Assembly: GCA_009733575.1 (NCBI GenBank)
Contig: ML769423.1
Coordinates: 264,233 to 328,232 of the forward strand
DNA length: 64,000 nucleotides
Source: Gymnopus androsaceus JB14
Taxonomy: Eukaryota > Basidiomycota > Agaricomycetes > Agaricales > Omphalotaceae
Direction of reading: 5' to 3'
The notes under the pieces were generated by a model. That model was not told where the DNA came from. It did not search any database and was given only the letters and a program-made list of their open reading frames with translations. Each line of letters begins with the position of its first letter. Position 1 is the stretch's first letter. Below, in pieces: positions 56,492 to 64,000 of this stretch. The position numbers and the translations under genes were made by a program.

Positions 56492-59351
56492 TCAATGCAG
56501 GTCATTGTAGCATCCACGTTCCTGCCAGTGGAGAATAATCTGAAGGGCTAGCGTGGGATTCCTACCCTCAACATCTTTAGCCATCGCCTTAAGTCTTTGC
56601 TCTTCATCCTTCATGAAGGTAAAGAGGCAGCGGATTTCCGAGTGAAGCCTTGGGAGTTCATTTTCGGCACGAATGAGTTTGAAGAATTCCTGCATAAGGA
56701 CACGATTTTTCTGTGTAGCCCATTTCCACCCACGCACATCTTCGCGTGTATCACGAAGAATATTGAATTCAGAGAGGTAGGAAAACTCTACCACCTCTTC
56801 CCATGTGATCCGACGACGAGGAGGCGACATAGATGCAGCGGTGTTGTTGTATGCAATGATAGCAGATTGAATGGACTTTGAACAAAGTTTCAGAGCTGTT
56901 GCAATATGTTTCTGCATCTTGTAGCCTTCAATAAAGGGTTTGAGGTAGTGGGTTCGCAAAATGAAAGACGCACATACCAGTGCCAGCTACATTCAGTCTA
57001 GTCATCTCAAACATCCAAGCCACCAATAACCCCTCAAGCTCATACAAGGCTTTTTGGTAGGTTGCCTCCTTCACCATCTTCTTTGCTGACTGCCATTCAT
57101 CTGATCCTTCTACCCAACGATCTTTGATCTTCAGCCTCCACTCCAGCGCTTGGCAGTCAGCGATGAGTTTCCGTTCATTCTCCATCTCGTTCCAACACTT
57201 CTTCTCCAGCGCAGGGCCCTGATTCCGACCATCGTCAGGTATCCCGAGTTTCTGTCAGATGAATCTGGCATGCGTTCAACGCCTCCAGCTTCACAAAGTA
57301 TTCCATCTCCAATGTCTCAATAGGAGGTACCCTTGAAAGGTTACGGAGGTATTCACCCTCCTCCAGGAGCCAGTCATAAAACGTATCAGAGGTTTCAATC
57401 CCCGCATCTTGCATAGCCTTTGCAATTGAGCCTCTACCCTTCAGAATTCCAAGAGCCTGTTTGTAGTTGTTGTATATGAACAAGCTGCATTTAGAGTACA
57501 TCTCAAGATTATCTTGGCAATAAACGAACTCTGCAATTGCTTGACGGCGATGAAAGACGGATTGGTGGTGAGTGATGCCAGCAAGAGCGTTGGTGATGTT
57601 GAAATAACGCTCACACATCTCACCATCCTCAATGCCAGTACCAACGATATAGAGCATTAGGAAGAGTAGCTGGCAGGCGCACTCAGGTGCATAGCCATGC
57701 ATAGTGCCAATCACAGGGAGATAGTTGCACCAATCTACAAGCGGCCTCAAAGGACTTTGCTTCACAGTCTTCGACAGCTTGCAATGAATGTCATAGGCAA
57801 TGGCTAGCTTCCCCTTGGGCCTACCCTCCCCTGTTGCCTCACGCTCCTCCTTCTCAGCAGACATGTAGCAGTGTAGGACGGATAGTGGGTACTTTGATCT
57901 ACATAGAGTAAGGGAGCCAATTAGGCTAGGGAGATGCAGAGAAGAACAGGCACTTACTGCTCACCACTGCGGATCATATTGCAGGCAACGAGGAGCATCA
58001 TATGTCGGCAGAGGAAGGCAAACCAACCACACTCCATGAACTTCCCAACAGAACGAGCGGTGTTCTTGTCTTTGGCATTGTGCCAACGCTCTTCACATTG
58101 GCCCTCAGCCCAGAGCTGCTCCTGCAGGATGATCTGGTCGGCATCACACCTCATCTCATTAATGGCCTTCCAATTCGACTCATCCCATTCATCCGCCTGG
58201 CCTGCCTGAAGAAAGTAGTTGCCTCCACCTACACGATGGTCTGCCCTCTCCTTTGAAGGAGCAACACTTGGGGGTTGCTCTGCATCAGCAGCAGTGTCTG
58301 CTTTGAAACAATCGACACGCTCCATGCGCCTGAGAGAATTGTTTCTGTCGCAGCTGGCAAGCATGCAGAGATCAAGCTGCTCCTCATCCTTGAGACGGTA
58401 CTGGCATGCTGGGCAGCAGTTAAGCATGCGCCAATTCGGGCCATCCCGCTGGAGAGCTTCGCGAATGTGCATCCAAACGCGATTGAGAATTAAGACATAT
58501 AGGTCAAATGCAGCGGACATCTGAGAGACGAGGTAAGGCTTGAAAGCGGACCCTTCCGCATCGCATAAAGATTTAATGAAGGGCTGAATGCCAAGTTTGG
58601 GGCAACAAACAAAGAGGCTATGGTAGAGAGCAACAGTACGGGTAGTAATGGCAGTTTTATGTGAAAGAGGAGCAGTGGGCATTAGCCCAGCAAGGATGAT
58701 GCTAGAGGAGTCATGGGCTAGGCCACTCAGAAGAGGGACTTCTTGGGTTGAAGAGCCTGATAGAAGGGTGAGCAATAAGCAGACAAGAACTAAATAAAAC
58801 CTACCAAAGATATCAATAACATAGAGCTCAATGAGCTCTACAGGCTCCCTTCTACGCTCAGGTTGCTTCTTCCTAACATAATCCCAATCCATATATGAAA
58901 TGACAACTTCGTTCATCTGAGGCTCCCAATTAACCCAGGTTTTGTCCGTCCGATCCCTCCGAGTTTGAAAGTCCCTATGCTGCTTCCGCATCAAATCCTG
59001 CATTTTCTCCCTTGTCTTTGAAAGCCCTTTGTCCTGCTCCTCTTCTCATTTGTCACCATCAGAGCCACCGAGCTGATCCTCTGGCAGCCTGTGCTCATCA
59101 ACAAGCATGCTGAAATCCTGCGCAAAGAACTCTTGGACAACTTCAATATCCGGCATATTTACCAACCATCTGGCAGACTCAGAGGCATCCCCTTGCTTCT
59201 GAAGCCTCATCACCTGGGAGTGCCTGAGTGAAACGGTACAAGCGCCAGCAGTTGTGTGGCGTTGGGTAGACAATGAGCCCTGAAGGCCATGAGCAGGGCC
59301 ACGTAGAGTGCCGGGCTTTCTTGCACTGGCCCAAAGCCGAGCTGTAGGCAT
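56492..59351 (-). pseudogene. KDZ transposase, second copy, near-intact
   Basis: The exons are 59351-58805, 58756-57958, 57898-56978 and 56925-56492 (introns 48, 59 and 52 bp). The blocks are typical of CxC1-type KDZ transposases: CPACQYRLKDEEQL, LASCDRNNSLRRM, CEERWHNAKD, MECGWFAFLCRHMML, AIAYDIHCKLSKTV (Asp), YAPECACQ, GIEDGEMCERYFN (Glu), and a C-terminal RRRITWEEVVEFSYL region. The protein would be about 900 residues. Breaks: TGA at 59046-59048 (CGA fits) and one frameshift near 57237 (exon sum 2701). The start is the ATG before PTARLWASARK. The enzyme excises and inserts the element in the nucleus. It diverges from the TET/JBP-like gene 343 bp away. Confidence 0.9.
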
Positions 59352-59694
59352 TGAGAGATAAAGATAAAAGTAAAATTTTGATGACAGCAATGGAGTGCAA
59401 GCATTGGAGAGTTGTGCATGCTCGTGCTCAATGAGCAATTGGCACAAGCAATGAGTGCTTGAGCATGTTTATATGTTTTGACAGCTGTCAAAACATAGCG
59501 CCTGGCATGGCTCTTTCTCTTCAACCACCACTCAACATACCAACCGCGACTCTCTAACTGCCACCCTTTTAACCGCCACTCTTTCTAACCACCACCCTCC
59601 TCCAACCCTCACGACCCCTACTGCCGTTCTTCGAATCACAGCTCAGCCAGAAGCTAATCAGCGCCACTCAGCCACCACTCAGCTACGACTCAGC
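59352..59694. promoter_or_regulatory. Divergent promoter with 24 bp perfect palindrome
   Basis: This lies between the starts of the KDZ transposase (-) and the TET/JBP-like gene (+). Positions 59473-59496 form a perfect 24 bp palindrome centred on TTGACAGCTGTCAA. Repeated CAAGCAATGAGTGCTTG-type words lie just beside it. A dimeric DNA-binding protein, possibly the transposase itself, could control both genes from here. That is inferred. Confidence 0.5.
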
Positions 59695-61355
59695 ATGGGC
59701 AAGCGTAAGCGAGAGGTGGACAAGGTTACGACTGTCTGTGAGTCCCTTTCTTATTTTATTTTATTACCGTACCTTTCTACAACTGCTACCCCGGACCTGG
59801 AGGAGGCAGGTGCTGGACGCCATGGCTGAACGCGCTTATTAGCCTTTTAATGGCAACTTTAACTAAATAGGAATTTCTAACGGCTACCTACAGATGGATT
59901 CCGAACCCTCCGAAACAACAAGTCATTCAGCCCTCATTGCATCAATGCCGCGGTTGTTGAGACCCGCTTCGATGCCCAGGCTCTGCTATCCTTGGGGCTC
60001 GTTGGGCAGGAGGCCGCTATGCAGGCAGCAGACACTGACAAGCTCGTGCCTCTTAAAACCTATGTCCTCCCTCCCAGGCCATATCGCTGCCCATTAGAGC
60101 ATTTTCCGCTTTCCTTGCTGCTCTCTCTTCCTCCTCTACCCCCTCCATCCTCAAAGAAGGCCCAGCTTGCTTATCTTGAAAGTGTAATGCCCTCCAAACG
60201 CCGTAAGTATCTCAAAAGAACAGCTAAGTACAGGGAGACCCATGCTATTTCCAGGCAGGCTGAGCAAGCCGCTGCAGGGGTTATCACTAAAGCCCATGTG
60301 CACAAGCACGTTAATGCTGCCCATGCCTGTGCAGCTGTAGCCTGTGACGCTGCCTCTGTCATTCCTGCAGGGCACCGGTCAGGCCCCAGGACGTAGTACA
60401 ACCCCAAGGTATATTCAAGCTCGGAGGTGTTTAGCTTGTCGGGCCTAGCCTTGGTTAAATCCACAGGGTAAGCTGCCTCCCTGTCTCCATATGTCCAGCT
60501 AACAAGCCACTTCCCAGGAAGAGCCAAGTCGTCACGGTTGCTGGGGGCCATTGTATTGCAGCCCATTATGCTGCGCTAGGCACTGTAGAGTGGGCTCGCG
60601 TTGTTCAAAGCGCTGAACAATGCATGGAGTGGCTGTACCAATGCGTCAAGGTCAGTGAGGCACTCAAAAATCACCGCCGAGGTCGTCACATAAGCCTTCC
60701 TTGTGGGTATGGGTTTGGTGGAGGCAGGCTTATGCCTGGCTCGTATGCCAACACGCTGCATAACACAAGGCTCATTCAGCAAGCTCTGGATAGCTCCGAC
60801 ATCCAGGCTCTTGCAACTTACGCGGATCGAAGGCTGCGTGCCTTTTTCCCCAAGCTCCATGCCCTGGCCTTGAACCTCGATCGCCAGATTGTAGATGTTG
60901 ATAATCCTCAAATCAAGTGTGCGTTTAAGGACTGCTGCTACCCTGCCTGTCACCTCAACCTCCACAATGCAGCAACTATCATTCATGCTGACTATTGGAA
61001 CCTTGTGTTTCTGATGTGCGCTGTGGTCTGCATGGGCCATTTTGACCATACGCGGAGTGTGCACTTTATTGCTTGGTCGCTTGGGCTCGTCTTTGAATTC
61101 CCATCTGGTTCAGCCATGTACATTCCGTCTGCCTGCGTTACGCACTCCAACACACCTCTTGCTCCTCATGAGCACCGTTCATCAATGGCGTTTTTTGTTC
61201 CCGCTGGACTTGTGCAATGGTACCATAATGGGTTTTGTTCGGATAAGGACTTTTGTGAGCACGCTAGCCCCAAGCAGCTGGGGGATTGGAAGGAGTATTG
61301 TGCTAATCTTTGGGAAGTTGGGCTGGGGCTGTTTCAACCTGCCGTAGCTCTATGA
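59695..61355 (+). pseudogene. TET/JBP-like dioxygenase, second copy, one in-frame TAG
   Basis: Exons 59695-59737, 59894-60467 and 60518-61355 (introns 156 and 50 bp) sum to 1455 bases, a multiple of three. The single break is TAG at 60394-60396. Domain features are a CGYGFGGGRLMPGSY block, Fe-binding HxD in IIHADYWNLVF (60984-60992), SLGLVFEFPSG, a distal His in VTHSNTPLAP (61143-61145), the expected Arg in HEHRSSMAFF (61176-61178), and PAGLVQWY. Unlike the first copy, this one keeps the predicted Fe and 2-oxoglutarate ligands. The role is oxidation of 5-methylcytosine in nuclear DNA by family membership. Alternative splicing around the TAG cannot be excluded without transcripts. Confidence 0.75.
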
Positions 61356-61704
61356 ACTTTGTAATTTTTTGTCTTAACACTGCAGCGCACGCTCTGTGCA
61401 TTCTTATATAGCATGCCAATGAATCTTGTTAATAGCCAAACACTTGCCTCAGCTTAAGTTTCCATGTTGTTTAAAATTTGAAGAAGAATGCGGAGTAGGT
61501 ACAAAATATGTACAAACTTCAACTCATTGTTTGCTAATCGCTGTTCAAATCATTCCAATTTAACTACGATATCAAGGAGCATTCACTATATACTGTATAT
61601 TTACATTGTAAATTGAGATAAATGTCAATATATTCAACAACCGGCAGCGTCACAAACCTGCGTATAAAAGTTTGAGTTTAAGCAAAGCAATGGCCAATAG
61701 CAAG
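61356..61704. other. Convergent 3' flank, no gene seen
   Basis: AT-rich spacer between the 3' ends of the TET/JBP-like gene (+) and the RNase H1-N-like gene (-). It presumably holds both 3' UTRs. Confidence 0.4.
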
Positions 61705-62737
61705 TCACCTGACATGCCCATCCTGCTCCCATTGTCTAAAGACAGCCTTTGCCTGGGATGCGGTTCCAGAGGAGTACATGGCTTCGCCGCCACGCCATCC
61801 GAGCCCATCCTTCATGAGAAGTCCACTGTGGTTTTGCATCAGTTAATTCTGTAAGAAACAAAGCTGCTATGGCATACTGACACTTGTAAACACCTGGCTT
61901 CACTCCCTTGATGATGATGTAGATGTCGCCTGCCTCTGGGTCTCTCTTGAGAAGAGCAATAACACCAGTCGCAATGGCCTCAGCATGGTGGTTCTGAGCA
62001 GCCGCGAGTGTTCCAAAGCCCTTGAATACAGCTTCACGGTAGTTGCAAACATAGTTCTCAATTCCCTCCTCATTGCCTGCATCAGCCCAGGTTTTGAATA
62101 CGCCGTCCTTATGCCCGCGGCCTTTGTATAGAACATAGAACTTTTGTTCCCTTTGGTACCCTTGGCAGCAGGCACAGCCGGCATCTCAAAATGCCCTCCA
62201 GGCGTAATTGCTGGGCTGGCCACAGCTCTGCTACACGTGGGTGTGGTCGGGGCAGCAGTGCGTATAGTTCGGTTTTGAGAAGGGGTGTTGAAAGGAGTTG
62301 GGGCCCTGGAGTCACTGATGTGAGCGGTGAATTCAGGAGATTGGTATACGGTACGAAGGAGGCCTAGAACGGTTTAAGCTTCTTTAATATCTTTAATATG
62401 AAGCAACCCGTCCTTACCAATGGCTGAGTGCACATTTGAGTTGACAAGGTCCCAGCCATGCTCAACAACTTCAACAGCAAGCTCTTCTTCAGTGGGATCT
62501 ATGCTGCAGCTTTAAGTGGCGCTCAATAGGCTATAGATAAATGCTTACCAAGAGCAGATTGGATGCTTTCAAGTTGATTGGCACGTTGCTCAGCTGTAAT
62601 GAGCTCGCTGGGCTTTGGAGGAAGTGTCGGTGAAAGTTGAGGTTCAAGTTGATCAGTTGGCGCTTCAGCTGCAATTGAAATCCGCCACATGAGATTGAAT
62701 GTTTGCGGAGATGTCAAGAACATAACTTACTTTTCAT
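61705..62737 (-). pseudogene. RNase H1 N-terminal (viroplasmin)-like domain protein, 1-base frameshift
   Basis: The five exons are 62737-62731 (7 bp), 62668-62549, 62498-62418, 62363-61884 and 61825-61705, with introns of 50-62 bp. They sum to 809 bases, one short of a multiple of three. The missing base fits the A4/T4 run at 62142-62145. After it the frame reads KFYVLYKGRGHKDGVFKTW, then NYREAVFKGFGTLAAAQNH. These are the hallmarks of the RNase H1 N-terminal fold (a small hybrid-binding domain): FYxVxKGRxxGVFxTW then AxFKGFxTLxxAxxH. A second partial repeat at the C-terminus reads YSSGTASQAKAVFRQW. The N-terminal half is Pro/Thr-rich. No catalytic RNase H domain is present, so it would bind and not cleave RNA-DNA hybrids. 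Confidence 0.65.
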
Positions 62738-62978
62738 CTTGATGGACTGGGTTGACCGACTCTGGGGATGTTCAAGGAAGCTGGCAGTGTGGATGATGGT
62801 GGTAACAAAGAACAAAGAAGATTTAACTTTGTGTTGCCGTTTGGATTTGCTTGACACCGTTTATTTGGCGCAAGTTTGTTTTCAAAGCCACCGCCACTGC
62901 AACTTCAACTTTTTCACCAAGTCCAAGTTCAACTTTTTTTCAATGCATCCTTTTGCTTATATAAAATCTATCTACGCT
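62738..62978. promoter_or_regulatory. Divergent promoter region between the RNase H1-N-like gene and gene G
   Basis: The 240 bp between two divergent ATG codons includes a TATAAA-like word (TATATAAAAT near 62958) about 20 bases before the gene G start. No other signals are supported. Confidence 0.35.
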
Positions 62979-63879
62979 ATGCCTCCTGGTATTCAGTTCA
63001 CCGAGCCCGTCATTTGTAACCCTGTGGATGCCTCGCAGGTTTCACAGCTGGGGCCAATTGCGCCTTCTCAGACTGTTCTTTCTTTAATTAGTATGCTCCT
63101 TTTTTTTTTTTTTCTCCTTCATTTTTATGCTCACCGTTTAATTTTAGATACCAGCACTGTCCCTGTGGCATTGCCTAATTATCGCCCAGCTGCTAGCTCA
63201 ACTCGTGATTTTCTCAATGCGGAAGGTACAGCGATAAGCCCTTTTTTTGCAAGTTTTTTTGCAACTAATCATATCACTTTTCATCTAGCTAATAGGGCTG
63301 CATGTCAGCTCAAAAAGTTTGTCTGCTGCCAAATCGGTTGCTGGAAATCCTTCTGGTACCTCTAATGACGGTCCTCCTACTTTGAATGTCGGAAATTCAT
63401 CTTTGGATTCTGGCGCTATGTCCTCTGGCAGCGCTCCCTCTGGTCCTGCTCCTTTGCATGGAGACACTCCCTCTGGTCCAGCTCCTTTGCATGGAGACAA
63501 TTCCTTTTCTGATTCTCACACTACGCCTTCTGGCAGTTTGGCCCAAGCTTCTGCTTTGCCTAAACATAAGAAAGGCCAAATGGGTGCTGAGGAGAAGAGA
63601 ATGGCCCATGCCGCTGCTCATGCCAAGTGTGAGCAGCTCACTGAAGCGGTGAGGGATTCATCTGCAAAAGTACCCTATTGCCTAGGGAAATTTAAGTCAA
63701 ACCTAGATACCCTCAGTGTGCCTGGGACACCCAGAGAGCCCAGGCTCCCTAAGCTCCCTGAGGGTCCCAAGGGACACCCCCCATTTCCTATGGGGACTAG
63801 GGTTAGCCAAGAGATACTTAAAGTTCCCTTGTTTAATTTTAGTTGTCCAAATGGAAGGGCAGACTTAACCTGGAAGTAG
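62979..63879 (+). CDS. Cargo gene G, unidentified, 3' end replaced by repeat
   Basis: Exons 62979-63090, 63148-63225 and 63296-63879 (introns 57 and 70 bp) sum to 774 bases (257 residues). The start is MPPGIQFTEPVICNP. The middle is Ser/Pro/Gly-rich with a 10-residue duplication (SGPAPLHGDT, SGPAPLHGDN). A Lys-rich helical stretch follows (KHKKGQMGAEEKRMAHAAAH). From about 63670 the frame runs into CCCAGG-type repeat (PGTPREPRLPKLPEGPKG), so the natural C-terminus is probably missing. Family unknown. Confidence 0.5.
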
Positions 63880-64000
63880 CACAGGGAACCAATGCTGGCC
63901 CAAGGGAAATAACAAGTCTATTGAAGACACTTTAGTATGGCCTGAATATTGCCAAGGCTACTCTGTCGGCACCCTATCAGAGCTTAAGGCTAGCAAAAAA
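63670..64000. repeat. CCCAGG/CCTGGG-type repeat at right edge
   Basis: Short imperfect repeats (GTGCCTGGGACACCCAG, CCCAAGGGACACC) resemble the composition of positions 1-180 and 810-1150. The sequence abruptly follows gene G's coding region. It continues beyond the window. Confidence 0.5.

Noticed and set aside
60171..60566. 131-codon minus frame inside the second TET/JBP-like gene
   Set aside because: Antisense to exon 2, whose splice sites and total length give a consistent TET/JBP model.

Overview
The window looks like an Agaricomycete-type (mushroom) basidiomycete genome. Evidence: 45-60 bp GT..AG introns throughout, an intact Clp1-like gene (a Basidiomycota family), a fungal NACHT-ankyrin receptor, TTAGGG-type interstitial repeats, and two KDZ (Kyakuja-Dileera-Zisupton) DNA transposon clusters each carrying a TET/JBP-like dioxygenase gene. 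Most of the window is transposon. Only a handful of genes read intact.

Layout. 1-4.28 kb: repeats (a TA-flanked TIR element, a foldback-like relic, a short telomere-like tract). 4.28-21.62 kb: a 17.3 kb element bounded by long terminal inverted repeats. It holds a decayed KDZ transposase (17.3-21.3 kb, +), a TET/JBP-like gene with an open frame (14.4-16.3 kb, +), a large KDZ-associated gene (4.7-8.4 kb, -) and five unidentified cargo genes, two of them intact. 21.62-34.26 kb: a 5'-truncated Ty3/Gypsy chromodomain retrotransposon (gag knuckle, protease, RT-RNase H, integrase, chromodomain, antisense gene, 3' LTR), split by a 2.95 kb foldback palindrome at 25.13-28.08 kb. 34.8-35.6 kb: a MITE-like element. 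36.9-37.9 kb: the intact Clp1-like gene. 36.3-45.8 kb: several degenerate copies of one two-exon gene, interrupted by a 1.69 kb TIR element. 46.4-49.8 kb: an intact NACHT-ankyrin gene, with a relic of a paralogue at 50.2 kb. 53.2-54.2 kb: a multi-exon gene of uncertain family. 56.5-63.9 kb: a second KDZ cluster, with KDZ transposase (-) and TET/JBP-like gene (+) divergent around a 24 bp perfect palindrome, then an RNase H1-N-like gene (-) and another cargo gene (+).

The unifying observation is decay by CpG transition. At thirteen places in transposon-borne genes the correct reading frame continues straight through a TGA that fits a former CGA codon, and catalytic residues of the retrotransposon (YLDD to YLDN, an integrase Asp to Asn) are altered in a way that fits CG to CA. 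This is what deamination of 5-methylcytosine leaves behind. The same elements encode TET/JBP-like enzymes, the family that oxidises 5-methylcytosine. In the first element the TET/JBP frame stays open while the transposase and most other cargo genes are broken, although its predicted 2-oxoglutarate-binding Arg appears changed to Cys by the same kind of transition.

All gene models are by eye. Exon sums were checked for divisibility by three wherever a complete model is given. No database search was possible.
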